Source of the DNA: a bacterium
Lineage (GTDB): Bacteria; Zhuqueibacterota; QNDG01; JAFGCO01
NCBI GenBank assembly: GCA_016930535.1
Contig: JAFGGN010000070.1
Coordinates: forward strand, 1-59,874
Reading direction: 5' to 3'
DNA length: 59,874 nt
This document shows positions 27,087-35,150 of this stretch, one piece after another. Under the pieces are notes generated by a model. That model was not told where the DNA came from and searched no databases. It worked only from the letters and a program-made list of their open reading frames with translations. A program made the translations under genes and the position numbers. Each line of letters begins with the position of its first letter. Within the stretch, counting starts at the first letter, position 1.

Positions 27087-28181
27087 ATGATTACGCGCGA
27101 TAAGATCAATCAACTGCTGACGCATGCCTACCGGAGCTCTGCCTCGGATATCCATCTGAGCAGCGGCTATCCGCCCCTTTTCCGTGTGGACGGCAAGATG
27201 CAGCCCATCGGAAACAAAGTGATTTCGAAACAGGACATGGAAGATATCATCGTTCAGGTTCTGGATGATTTCCAGATGGAGCGGTTTCGGGAAGAAAAGG
27301 AGCTTGATTTCGGTTACACGGTCGAGAGCGTGGCCCATTTCAGAACCAATGTGTTTATGAAGCTGGACGGTTACGGACTGGCTTTCCGCGTGATCCCCGA
27401 CCGCATACGGAGTCTTCAGGAACTGGGCATGCCGGAAGGCGTTGTTTCCCTCGCTCACCGCTTGGAAGGGCTGATCCTGGTCACGGGACCGACGGGACAT
27501 GGCAAATCCACGACATTGGCGGGGATGATCGATCTTATCAATACGGAACGGCAGTCCCACATCATTACCATCGAAGATCCCATCGAGTACACGCATCCCA
27601 AAAAGAGCTGTCTCATCCAGCAGCGTGAACTCGGCAATCACACGAAGTCGTTCTCGAATGCCCTGAGAAGCGCGCTTCGTGAGGATCCTGATGTGATACT
27701 CGTGGGCGAAATGCGTGATGTTGAAACAATCTCACTGGCCCTGACCGCTGCTGAAACGGGCCATCTGGTGATGTCCACACTGCATACAAGAAACGCGCCG
27801 GATACCATCAACCGTGTGATCGACGTGTTCAGCGGTGATCAGCAGAATCAGGTGCTGACACAGCTTGCGGGATCTCTCGTGGGTGTTATTTCGCAGCGTC
27901 TCCTTCCGACAGCAGCCGGATCGGGGCGTTGTGCCGCAGTTGAGGTGATGATCGCCACGGCCGCCATCAAGAACCTGGTTCGTGAAAAAAAGACCCATCA
28001 GATTCCTTCTGCCATGCAGTCGAGTGCGGCTCAGGGCAATATCACACTGGATGAAAGTCTGGCCAGGATGATGAAAAACGGGACGATTACCAGGGACACG
28101 GCCCTGAAGTACGCCATCGAACCCGAGCGGTTTATTCAGGCGGTTTCCGGTGGCAGCAAGGTGAGGGGCAAAGCGTCATAG
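27087..28181 (+). CDS. pilT: Pilus retraction ATPase PilT
   Basis: 364 residues: an N-terminal PAS-like domain with SASDIHLSSGYPP, Walker A GPTGHGKST (about 134-142), Asp box IEDPIEYTH, Walker B region DPDVILVGEMRD, His box MSTLHTRNA, and the PilT-specific C-terminal motif (AAIKNLVREKKTHQI). No tetracysteine site, as expected. It depolymerises the pilus and provides retraction force, so the locus encodes a dynamic, twitching-capable T4P. It is the last gene of the locus. Confidence 0.96.
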   Translation: MITRDKINQLLTHAYRSSASDIHLSSGYPPLFRVDGKMQPIGNKVISKQDMEDIIVQVLDDFQMERFREEKELDFGYTVESVAHFRTNVFMKLDGYGLAFRVIPDRIRSLQELGMPEGVVSLAHRLEGLILVTGPTGHGKSTTLAGMIDLINTERQSHIITIEDPIEYTHPKKSCLIQQRELGNHTKSFSNALRSALREDPDVILVGEMRDVETISLALTAAETGHLVMSTLHTRNAPDTINRVIDVFSGDQQNQVLTQLAGSLVGVISQRLLPTAAGSGRCAAVEVMIATAAIKNLVREKKTHQIPSAMQSSAAQGNITLDESLARMMKNGTITRDTALKYAIEPERFIQAVSGGSKVRGKAS

Positions 28182-28194
28182 CAGCATTTTTAAA

Positions 28195-28392
28195 GCGGTA
28201 TATGGGTATATGAGTTGATGGGTGTATGGGTTAAAAAAGACCGCTGACGGCAGGACCGCGGACCGCGAAAAATGGTAGAAGCGTATATGGGTATATGAGT
28301 ATATTGGGCTCCGCTGCCCATACCCAACAAATAGCAGGGCTTTTACTTAATTGTTTTTCCCCTTCTACTCTGCTACACTTTTACTCAACAAT
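28195..28392. repeat. Mosaic intergenic repeat cluster II
   Basis: Modules: 8-nt TATATGGG/GTATATGA arrays (28198-28232 and 28283-28312), a GGACCGC-GGACCGC element with the GAAAAATGGTAGAAG flank (28252-28282), and a conserved tail (28313-28385) with GCTGCCCAT, AATAGCAGGGCTTTTA and CCCCTTCTACTC. This series is the same, in the same orientation, as 59733-59870. Confidence 0.85.
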
Positions 28393-28424
28393 TTTATTCT
28401 TTTCATTCAAAACAAAAAAAGTTC

Positions 28425-28453
28425 TTGACAATTCCAAAAGTAAATAGTATATT
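28425..28453 (+). promoter_or_regulatory. Sigma-70 promoter of the thioredoxin operon
   Basis: Perfect TTGACA (28425-28430), a 17-base spacer, TATATT (28448-28453). It lies 42 bases before the trxB ATG. Confidence 0.8.
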
Positions 28454-28474
28454 CAATTATTCGAATATATGAAT
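28451..28474 (+). promoter_or_regulatory. Palindromic operator, probably for the ArsR-type regulator
   Basis: A 24-base near-perfect palindrome: ATTCA at one end, TGAAT at the other, and the perfect core TATTCGAATA; only the AT/TA pair between each arm and the core breaks the symmetry. It overlaps the -10 box and probably the start site. ArsR/SmtB proteins bind AT-rich palindromes of this size, and such a gene is second in the operon, so autoregulation is likely. Confidence 0.7.
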
Positions 28475-28494
28475 TAAGAAAGGATCCGTTATCC

Positions 28495-29418
28495 ATGTCT
28501 GAATTTGATGTTCTCATTATAGGGGGAGGGCCTGCCGGGCTCACGGCCGGTATCTATGCCGGAAGGGCCAAGCTTAAAGTGGGAATGATCGAACGGCTGA
28601 TGCCGGGCGGCCAGGTCGCCGGCACGGAATTTATCGAGAATTATCCGGGTTTTGCTGACGGTATTGCCGGCCCGGACCTGATGATGGCCATGGAAAGCCA
28701 GGCCAGAAAATTCGGTCTCGAGATCATGTCCGGCACCATCGAGGACGTGGATCTGAATGCCGGTCCCAAGCGCATTGTCGTGAGCGGGAAGACAGTCACC
28801 GCAAAAACCGTGATCATCTCCACCGGAACGGATCCCAAGCTGATGAACGTACCCGGAGAAAAGGAATTCAAGGGACGGGGCGTTTCATACTGTGCCACCT
28901 GTGACGGGCCGTTTTTCAAAGATAAAGACGTGGTCGTCATCGGCGGCGGAAGCTCGGGCGTTCAGGAGAGCCTGTATCTGACGCGTTTCGTTCGGCACAT
29001 CCATCTGATCGAATTTATGGATCATCTGAATGCGGAGCGTATTCTTCAGGAAAGAGCCAGGAATCATCCGAAATTTACATTTTATCTGAACCATCAGGTG
29101 CTGTCCATCAACGGAGAACAGAAAGTCGCTTCGGTCACCGCAAAGAACCGTGCCACGGGTGATTCCATTGAAATTCCGGCAGACGGTGTGTTTATCTGGG
29201 TGGGCATGCAGCCCAATACGGATTTCCTGAAAGGGCAGGTTGAATTGAATCAATGGGGATTCGTTACAGCGGGTGAAGACTGTAAAACCTCGGTTCCCGG
29301 TGTTTTTGCTGTCGGAGATGTGCGTGAAAAGGAAATACGGCAAATCACGACGGCTGTAGCTGACGGTACCGTAGCCGCTGAAAACGCATTAAAAATCATC
29401 GAATCGCAGGAATCCTGA
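28495..29418 (+). CDS. trxB: Thioredoxin reductase
   Basis: 307 residues, standard low-molecular-weight TrxR. FAD-binding GGGPAG (10-15), redox pair CATC (C133/C136), NADPH-binding GGGSSG, and the second FAD motif AVGDVREKEIRQ. It uses NADPH to reduce the thioredoxin encoded two genes later. Preceded by a strong promoter and operator, and followed after one base by the regulator gene. Confidence 0.96.
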   Translation: MSEFDVLIIGGGPAGLTAGIYAGRAKLKVGMIERLMPGGQVAGTEFIENYPGFADGIAGPDLMMAMESQARKFGLEIMSGTIEDVDLNAGPKRIVVSGKTVTAKTVIISTGTDPKLMNVPGEKEFKGRGVSYCATCDGPFFKDKDVVVIGGGSSGVQESLYLTRFVRHIHLIEFMDHLNAERILQERARNHPKFTFYLNHQVLSINGEQKVASVTAKNRATGDSIEIPADGVFIWVGMQPNTDFLKGQVELNQWGFVTAGEDCKTSVPGVFAVGDVREKEIRQITTAVADGTVAAENALKIIESQES

Positions 29419-29419
29419 T

Positions 29420-29704
29420 ATGAACGGACTGAAAAGCAATATGGATTACGATGACCGGGCGCAATTGCTGAAAGCGCTGGCGCATCCCACCCGGCTCCAC
29501 ATCGTCGATCTGATCTGTGAGCGGGAGCCCTGTGTGAAAGTCATGGAAAAAATTCTCGGCCTGGCGCAACCCAATATTTCTCAGCACCTGTCGCTGCTTC
29601 GGCACCTGAATATCGTCGAAGCGAAAAGGGAAGGCAACCAGGTTTGTTATCGCATCAAAGATCCGCGTGTCATCAAATTACTGAAATTACTTACAGATAA
29701 ATGA
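29420..29704 (+). CDS. ArsR/SmtB-family transcriptional regulator
   Basis: 94 residues, a compact winged helix: LLKALAHPTRLHIVDLI (helices 1-2) and ISQHLSLLRHLNIVEAKREGNQVCYRI (recognition helix and wing). The usual ELCVCDL metal site is altered to REPCVKVME, leaving C38 with C33 and C76 as other thiols. That suggests sensing by thiol chemistry or a different metal rather than classical arsenic binding. It probably represses the operon through the palindrome at 28451. Confidence 0.9.
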   Translation: MNGLKSNMDYDDRAQLLKALAHPTRLHIVDLICEREPCVKVMEKILGLAQPNISQHLSLLRHLNIVEAKREGNQVCYRIKDPRVIKLLKLLTDK

Positions 29705-29719
29705 AAGGAGCCCGTCTAC

Positions 29720-30046
29720 ATGGGAAACACATTGGAACTCAATGAAAACAATTTCAGCCAGGAAGTGCTGGAATCGAATGTACCCGTACTGGTCGATTTT
29801 TGGGCGACATGGTGCGGACCCTGCCGAATGGTCGGCCCTGTGGTGGAAGAAATTGCAGTCCAGTATTCCGGAAAAGCCAAGGTAGGTAAGGTCAACACCG
29901 AAGACAATGCCAACCTTGCCGGTGAATATGGTGTGATCAGTATCCCGACACTGATTATTTTCAAGAATGGAAAGCCGGTGGATCAGATTATCGGTGCCGT
30001 GCCCAAAGAAGCCATTGCCAAAAAACTGGATGCGGTGCTGTCATGA
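29720..30046 (+). CDS. trxA: Thioredoxin
   Basis: 108 residues with the canonical active site WCGPC (C32/C35), the buried Asp in VDFWATW and the cis-Pro loop SIPTLIIF. A cytoplasmic disulfide reductase, recycled by the TrxB of this operon. The stop overlaps the next gene by 4 bases. Confidence 0.96.
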   Translation: MGNTLELNENNFSQEVLESNVPVLVDFWATWCGPCRMVGPVVEEIAVQYSGKAKVGKVNTEDNANLAGEYGVISIPTLIIFKNGKPVDQIIGAVPKEAIAKKLDAVLS

Positions 30047-30228
30047 CGATTCTTGAAAACAAACAACTGCTCCGTATTCTGACCGGTATCCTTATCGGAG
30101 GCCTGCTGGGTTTTCTCTATTACAGATTTGTCGGGTGCTCCACCGGTGCCTGCCCGATCACGCGCAATCCTGTTTCAAGCATTATTTATGGAGCGGTTAT
30201 GGGTTCGCTGATCGCATCAAGTGTATAA
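30043..30228 (+). CDS. Small membrane protein, DUF6132-like
   Basis: 61 residues with two hydrophobic segments (10-26 and 45-60) separated by [13 protein letters not shown]. This GC-x-TG-x-CPI-x-NP pattern with its Gly-rich helices resembles the DUF6132 family of small membrane proteins of unknown function. The two cysteines face one side of the membrane and could exchange thiols with the thioredoxins of the operon. That is speculation. Confidence 0.75.
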   Translation: MTILENKQLLRILTGILIGGLLGFLYYRFVGCSTGACPITRNPVSSIIYGAVMGSLIASSV

Positions 30229-30238
30229 GGAGAACATC

Positions 30239-30466
30239 ATGCCACTGTTCGAATATCAATGTGAAAGCTGTGGAAAACGTTCGGAAATATTACTCCGCAG
30301 TGCTGATCAGAAACCGGTTTGCGAATGTGGAAGTACCCGAATGAAAAAACTCCTGTCCGCATTTGCCGTGTCTGATGGCAAAACATCATCGCAGACGGGA
30401 TGCGCCGATGGAAGCTGTGCTATGCCCTCCCCGTGCTGTTCCTCGGGAACCTGCGGATTGCATTAA
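30239..30466 (+). CDS. FmdB-like zinc-ribbon protein
   Basis: 75 residues. ATG 30239 has AAGGAG 5-6 bases upstream. The N-terminus MPLFEYQCESCGKRSEIL with a second CEC pair (C8, C11, C28, C30) is the FmdB/CxxC regulatory zinc-ribbon family. The C-terminal 20 residues add seven further Cys (GCADGSC, PCCSSGTCG). Probably a metal or redox protein; function unknown. Confidence 0.82.
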   Translation: MPLFEYQCESCGKRSEILLRSADQKPVCECGSTRMKKLLSAFAVSDGKTSSQTGCADGSCAMPSPCCSSGTCGLH

Positions 30467-30485
30467 GGGAAAGGGAGGATCGATC

Positions 30486-31133
30486 ATGTTACGGGATGAA
30501 GATAAGAAACAGATAAAGAACCAATTGGATCAGATGGATCAAGCCGTTCAACTGATCAATTTTACCCAGCAGGTTGCCGGAACCTGCATGTACTGCCGTG
30601 AGACCGAAACACTGCTTACGGAGGTTGCGGAGCTTTCACCGCTTCTGATGCTGAATGTGTCCAATTTTGTGACAGACAAGGAGCTGGTCGATTCCTACGG
30701 TATCGATAAAATACCCGCAACGGTCGTACGTGCAGACAAGGATGCCGGTGTCCGGTTCTATGGTATTCCCTCGGGTTATGAATTTGCCTCTTTTTTACAG
30801 CTGATTCTGATGCTCTCCAAGGGAAACAGCAATCTGCCGGAGACGATTGTCTCAGAATTGAAAACCATCGTGAAACCCGTTCATATTCAGGTGTTTGTCA
30901 CACCGACATGTCCGTATTGCACCAGGGCTGCCATGACGGCCTTTCAATTTGCGATTGAAAACGACAATATCAAGTCCGATGTGGTGGAGGTTACCGAATT
31001 TCCGCATCTGGCGCAGAAATACAATGTGATGGGTGTCCCGAGGATCGTAATCAATGAAGAGCATGTGATCGAAGGGGCCGTTCCGGAACAGGTTTTTCTC
31101 GATAAAATCAAAACGGCTGTTTCGGAATCATAA
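30486..31133 (+). CDS. Double thioredoxin-fold oxidoreductase (PDO/glutaredoxin-like)
   Basis: 215 residues from ATG 30486 (GGGAGG upstream). Two thioredoxin folds, each with a CxxC: C34-MY-C37 in GTCMYCRE and C142-PY-C145 in TPTCPYCTR, the second followed by the cis-Pro loop MGVPRIVIN. This matches the protein disulfide oxidoreductase family, common in thermophiles and in anaerobes. The partner is probably the TrxB of the same operon. It is the last gene before a strong terminator. Confidence 0.88.
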   Translation: MLRDEDKKQIKNQLDQMDQAVQLINFTQQVAGTCMYCRETETLLTEVAELSPLLMLNVSNFVTDKELVDSYGIDKIPATVVRADKDAGVRFYGIPSGYEFASFLQLILMLSKGNSNLPETIVSELKTIVKPVHIQVFVTPTCPYCTRAAMTAFQFAIENDNIKSDVVEVTEFPHLAQKYNVMGVPRIVINEEHVIEGAVPEQVFLDKIKTAVSES

Positions 31134-31146
31134 TAGGAAATAAAGC

Positions 31147-31194
31147 ATGCAGGGAAAAGGAGATCATGAATGATATTCTTTTCCCTGCATTTAT
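31147..31194 (+). terminator. Terminator of the thioredoxin operon
   Basis: A 13-bp perfect stem (31147-31159 with 31178-31190) around an inner ATCAT-GA-ATGAT hairpin, followed by TTATT. It begins 14 bases after the last stop codon. Confidence 0.75.
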
Positions 31195-31830
31195 TGGTCC
31201 ATTGGGTCTGTTAGGTCTTAGAGTCGTTGGGTCCATTGGGTCATCGGGTCTGTGCAGACGGAACGTGAAACGGTGAATGGGAGAAACGGAGAGTCGGAGA
31301 AAAAAGCGAGATTGGTTTTCATTCTACGTTTCATAGCTTCTCCGGTTCACTGTCTTTTGCCGTCCGCGGTCCGATTGTGTTTGGAATTTAGAATTTGTTC
31401 TTTGTGATTTATTTGTTTTTTGATATTTGTTATTTGATATTTTTCGCCGTCCGCCGTCTGCGGTCTTTTGGAGGGGCGAGGGGACCCATATACTCATATA
31501 CACGTCTACCCTTATACTGCTTTTAAGCGGTCCACCGTCTTTTTTACTAGGGGCAGCAGGGCCCCATATACTCATATACCCATATACCCTTCCACCATTT
31601 TTCGCGGTCCGCGGTCCTGCTGTCAGCGGTTCGATTGTGTTTTGAATTTGCTGTTTGGAATTTATTTGATTTTTGGGATTTGCTATTTGTGATTTACCGC
31701 GGTCAGCCGTCCGCCGTCTGCGGTCTTTTGGAGGGGCGAGGGGACCCATATACTCTTATACCCATTTACCCATTTACCCATTTACCCATTTACCTTTTCA
31801 CCCTTCACTGCATGCATATTTCCCTTTGAT
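31195..31830. repeat. Mosaic intergenic repeat cluster III
   Basis: About 630 bases with no convincing gene. In order: reversed 8-nt GACCCAAN array (31195-31252); a GGAGAAACGGAG / CTTCTCCGGTTCACTGTC module; a GC-rich GTCCGCGGTCC module; an AT-rich ATTTG/GATATT module (31374-31445); GGTC/CCGTC again; a GGAGGGGCGAGGGGACCC element (31470-31487); a CCATATA array; then a second pass of the same series (31536-31743); and a CCCATTTA array. A 78-base piece at 31456-31533 is repeated, inverted and by eye without mismatch, at 59555-59632. Confidence 0.88.
31744..31800. repeat. 8-nt tandem array, CCCATTTA type
   Basis: Tandem 8-mers: CCCATATA, CTCTTATA, then CCCATTTA four times, then degenerate. Period and architecture match the CCCATATA arrays at 31485-31500 and 31563-31594. 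Confidence 0.85.
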
Positions 31831-31910
31831 TTTTGATTTTGAATTTAGCATATTTTAAATAATACGATAAATATTATTATTTAAATGTTCATTCATTTTT
31901 TTTGATTTAT
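31831..31910. other. AT-rich region upstream of the chemosensory promoter
   Basis: Very AT-rich, with an 11-bp inverted repeat: TTTAAATAATA (from about 31855) and TATTATTTAAA (ending near 31884). It lies 25-55 bases upstream of the sigma-54 promoter and could bend DNA or bind a regulator such as IHF. Confidence 0.4.
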
Positions 31911-31926
31911 TGGCACAGCTTTTGCC
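31911..31926 (+). promoter_or_regulatory. Consensus sigma-54 promoter of the chemosensory operon
   Basis: TGGCAC, five bases (AGCTT), TTGC: a full match to the RpoN consensus with exact spacing. The predicted transcript start is near 31937, about 100 bases before the first gene. Confidence 0.85.
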
Positions 31927-32039
31927 GACTTTCATATCGTATTGAAAAATGCTGATTTAAATGGGTAATTTTTTCCTTTTGAAACCCAAATTGTTCATAT
32001 TGAAACCTATGAAAGGTTTTTATTATACAGGAGGGAACG

Positions 32040-32411
32040 TTGTCATTCAAAGTACTCATTGTTGATGATGACAGTGGTATCCGGAAGTTGCTGGGGCGTT
32101 TTCTGGAACGCGAGGGATTTACTGCCATTGAAGCAGAAAACGGACTGGAAGGTGTCGAGATTGCCAAGAAGGAACAACCTGATTTAATCATTCTGGACGT
32201 GATGATGCCTCAGATGGATGGACTGACAGCTGCACGGCTGATTAAGTTTTATAAGCCTTTAAGCGAGGTCCCGATAATTTTTCTGACAGCCAAGGATGCC
32301 GAAAAGGAGATCGAACTGGCCGAGGAGGCGAGAGCCGAGGCTTATATTACCAAACCCTTTGATGTCCGCCAGGTTATTGAAGTGGTGAAGAGCCTGTTTG
32401 AAAAGATGTGA
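32040..32411 (+). CDS. CheY-like response regulator
   Basis: 123 residues from a TTG start; AGGAGGGA directly upstream supports it and no ATG fits. One receiver domain: D9/D10, phosphoacceptor D53 in ILDVMMP, T83 and K105 in ITKPF. It is first in the chemosensory operon and is a likely phosphorylation target of CheA. The output could be the pilus motors, as for PilG/PilH. Confidence 0.9.
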   Translation: MSFKVLIVDDDSGIRKLLGRFLEREGFTAIEAENGLEGVEIAKKEQPDLIILDVMMPQMDGLTAARLIKFYKPLSEVPIIFLTAKDAEKEIELAEEARAEAYITKPFDVRQVIEVVKSLFEKM

Positions 32412-32473
32412 TCGGTCGGCTGATTCCATCCTGCTTCAGGGCATCGTGATTTTGGAGGAGGAAATTTTTTCCG

Positions 32474-32992
32474 ATGGATGAAAACAGACATTGTGTGGTA
32501 TTTTCCCTTGATGACAGATATTTCGCCCTGCAATTATCCTCCGTGGAACGGATCGCCCGGGCCGTGGCAGTGACACCGCTCCCGCATGCGCCCGATATTG
32601 TTCTGGGTGTGATCAATATTCAGGGTCGGGTTCTTCCGGTGGTGAATATCCGGAAAAGATTCGGGCTCTCGGAAACTCCGATTCATGCGGATCAGCATTT
32701 TATCGTCGGAAAGACGGATAAAACCCCCGTGGCCATTCTTGTCGATAATGTTCATGACATCATTGAAATATCGGAAAACCATTTTGTCAAGCATGACGAT
32801 ATCATTTCCCATATTCCCTATCTATCGGGCGTTTTGAAACAGGATGATAACATGGTTCTTGTTCATGATCTCGAGAAACTGCTTTCAGCCGATGAAGTAC
32901 ATGAAATCCATACTGCCATACAGGATATGGATGCAACGCCCGGTCCGAAGAAATCCAGAAAACCCTCATCAGGAAAGAAGAAATCAACATGA
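32474..32992 (+). CDS. cheW: CheW adaptor (first copy)
   Basis: 172 residues. A single CheW SH3-like domain (about 5-140; FSLDDRYFALQLSSVERIARAV; LGVINIQGRVLPVVNIRKRFG) plus a Lys-rich tail. It couples the MCP to CheA. The stop overlaps the start of cheR by 4 bases. Confidence 0.9.
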   Translation: MDENRHCVVFSLDDRYFALQLSSVERIARAVAVTPLPHAPDIVLGVINIQGRVLPVVNIRKRFGLSETPIHADQHFIVGKTDKTPVAILVDNVHDIIEISENHFVKHDDIISHIPYLSGVLKQDDNMVLVHDLEKLLSADEVHEIHTAIQDMDATPGPKKSRKPSSGKKKST

Positions 32993-34545
32993 GCAATGCA
33001 CAAATCAACAAGCGCATTCCCAACGAGCTGCTTTCCCGTCTCAGTGATTTTGTCAATCTGAATATGGGTCTTTATTTCCCCAAGGACCGATGGCTCGATC
33101 TGCTGCGTGGCATCCGGTCCGCCATGCCGGAGTTCGGATTCGAGGATATGGAGGAAGGTGTCCGCTGGCTTCTGTCAAACCCGCTGAAACAAAGTCAGAT
33201 TGAAGTGCTTGCATGCCATCTGACGGTCGGTGAAACCTATTTCTTCAGGGAACCGAAAAGTTTTGAGGCTCTTGAAAAGCATATACTGCCTAAACTCATC
33301 CGGGCGCGCTGGCAGAATCAGAAACGAATCCGTATCTGGAGTGCAGGCTGCTGCACCGGTGAAGAAGCCTATTCGCTGGCCATATTGCTCAACCGCCTCA
33401 TTCACGATATTCAGAACTGGAACATCACGATTCTGGCTACCGATATCAATCCCATTTTCATCAAAAAAGCCCAGGAAGGTGTTTACAGGGAATGGTCTTT
33501 TCGCGGAACGCCCTACTGGCTCAAGGAACAGTATTTCCAGGATCGCGGGAATGGATTCTATAAAATCCTGCCTCAGTATAAACGGATGGTCAAGTTTCAG
33601 TATCTGAATCTGGTAGAGGATACATTTCCGTCGATATACAACGACACAAACGCCATGGATCTTATTTTCTGCCGTAATGTACTGATGTATTTTTCAACCA
33701 AGCAGGTAGAGAAGGTGATTTCAAGGTTTCACCAGGCGCTGCTGGATGACGGGTGGCTGATTACGGCATCCAGCGAAACTTCCCATATCTTCTATTCTCA
33801 GTATATCACTGTCAACTTCCCGGGTGCGATTCTGTACAAGAAAGGCGCATTCGAATCTCATGGATATACGCGGATCGAGGAAGGTTTTTCCACCGGTTCC
33901 GGTCATATGGATGAAAATGTCAGTCTCTATGAATTCCCCATGAAATCCCCCGTTAAGATGGCTCCGGAAGAGCCGCCCAATCAGGAAGAAATCGTGGAGG
34001 AAACACCGGCCCCGCCGTCCCCGGAGACCATCGAGGCAAATTTTGAGAAAATTTTCCAGGAAGCGCTTCAGCTGTATGCGCAGGGCCATTATGAAAATGT
34101 CATCGATCTGCTGCTTGATTCAGTGACACAGCAGGAGGTCCATACCAAGGCAATTACGCTGCTTGCCAAGGCATATGCCAACCGTGGTGAACTGAGCAAT
34201 GCATTGAGCTGGTGTGAAAAAGCGCTGAATGCCGACAAACTGAATCCCAGTTTTCATCATTTGCATGCGATTATTTTACAGGAGCAGGGAGAACCGGATA
34301 AGGCGATCACCGCATTGAAAAGGGCCCTGTATCTCAATCCCAATTTTGTGCTCCCGTATTTTATGCTCGGCAACATACAGAGACAACAGGGGAAACTCGC
34401 CGAAGCGGAGAAGCATTTTGAAAATGCGCTGAACATCCTCAGTGAGTACGAACAGGAAGACCTGCTGCCGGAATCGGACGGTATTACTGCGGGCAGAATG
34501 CGTGAATTGATCCGCGTGACCATGAATAAGGAGATGCCGGCATGA
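32989..34545 (+). CDS. cheR: CheR methyltransferase with C-terminal TPR repeats
   Basis: 518 residues: CheR N-terminal helical domain (about 10-75), SAM-dependent methyltransferase domain (about 80-285) with IWSAGCCTGEEAYSLA and CRNVLMYF motifs, an acidic Pro-rich linker (about 315-345), and at least three TPR units (about 350-500; KAITLLAKAYANRGELSNALSWCEKAL). CheR-TPR fusions (FrzF type) are common in T4P-linked chemosensory systems, where the TPRs control methylation-site choice. It methylates glutamates on the MCP, opposite CheB. Confidence 0.94.
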   Translation: MSNAQINKRIPNELLSRLSDFVNLNMGLYFPKDRWLDLLRGIRSAMPEFGFEDMEEGVRWLLSNPLKQSQIEVLACHLTVGETYFFREPKSFEALEKHILPKLIRARWQNQKRIRIWSAGCCTGEEAYSLAILLNRLIHDIQNWNITILATDINPIFIKKAQEGVYREWSFRGTPYWLKEQYFQDRGNGFYKILPQYKRMVKFQYLNLVEDTFPSIYNDTNAMDLIFCRNVLMYFSTKQVEKVISRFHQALLDDGWLITASSETSHIFYSQYITVNFPGAILYKKGAFESHGYTRIEEGFSTGSGHMDENVSLYEFPMKSPVKMAPEEPPNQEEIVEETPAPPSPETIEANFEKIFQEALQLYAQGHYENVIDLLLDSVTQQEVHTKAITLLAKAYANRGELSNALSWCEKALNADKLNPSFHHLHAIILQEQGEPDKAITALKRALYLNPNFVLPYFMLGNIQRQQGKLAEAEKHFENALNILSEYEQEDLLPESDGITAGRMRELIRVTMNKEMPA

Positions 34546-35078
34546 ACAAGGCCAGAGAGAAAGACATCAACCGTATTCTCAAGGAGCGCGCGAAAGAGCT
34601 GTCGGAAGTGCCGGCAGACGATGGTATTGAGGAAAACAGTATTGAGGTCATTGAGTTTGTGCTGGCCTATGAAAAGTATGCGATTGAATCTTCATATATC
34701 GATGAAGTATATCCTATGAAGGATTTTACGGTTGTTCCCGGAACACCCTCATTCGTTCTGGGGATCATCAATCTGCGCGGAAGGATACTCTCAGTAATCG
34801 ATATTCGCCGGTTTTTTGACTTGCCCGTGAAAGGGCTGTCCAATCTGAACCGGGTTCTTGTCGTTAAAACGAGTGAAATGGAACTGGGTATTCTGTCGGA
34901 TTTTATACTCGGCGTGCGCCGTCTTCCCAGAAAAGACATACATCCTGCCTTGCCGACATTGACGGGAATCCGTGCCAAGTATCTGCATGGGGTGACCGAT
35001 GAAGGATTGGTTGTCCTGGATGTTCAGAAAATGCTGCAGGATGAAGACATCATTGTTCATGAAGAAACGGACATATAA
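34542..35078 (+). CDS. cheW: CheW adaptor (second copy)
   Basis: 178 residues: a charged N-terminal extension (1-40), then a CheW domain (about 45-170; LAYEKYAIESSYIDEVYPM; LGIINLRGRILSVIDIRRFF). It differs strongly from the first copy. Its start overlaps the cheR stop by 4 bases. Two CheW proteins occur in FrzA/FrzB-type systems. Confidence 0.9.
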   Translation: MNKAREKDINRILKERAKELSEVPADDGIEENSIEVIEFVLAYEKYAIESSYIDEVYPMKDFTVVPGTPSFVLGIINLRGRILSVIDIRRFFDLPVKGLSNLNRVLVVKTSEMELGILSDFILGVRRLPRKDIHPALPTLTGIRAKYLHGVTDEGLVVLDVQKMLQDEDIIVHEETDI

Positions 35079-35150
35079 TCGGGCGCAGTCAGTCCGATCC
35101 TGAAATGGCGAAAAACGACTCAAACAAGTGACTATAAAAAGGGGTCAAAA

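Noticed and set aside
28182..28494. Insertion sequence remnant
   Set aside because: No transposase fragment or terminal inverted repeat; the content is fully explained by mosaic repeat modules plus the trxB promoter.
31484..31803. CRISPR-like array
   Set aside because: Repeats are 8 nt with no unique spacers, and no cas genes are present.
31427..31858. Several short open frames with text such as YTHIPIYP
   Set aside because: They are translations of the CCCATATA/CCCATTTA arrays in different frames, as is 59245-59808.
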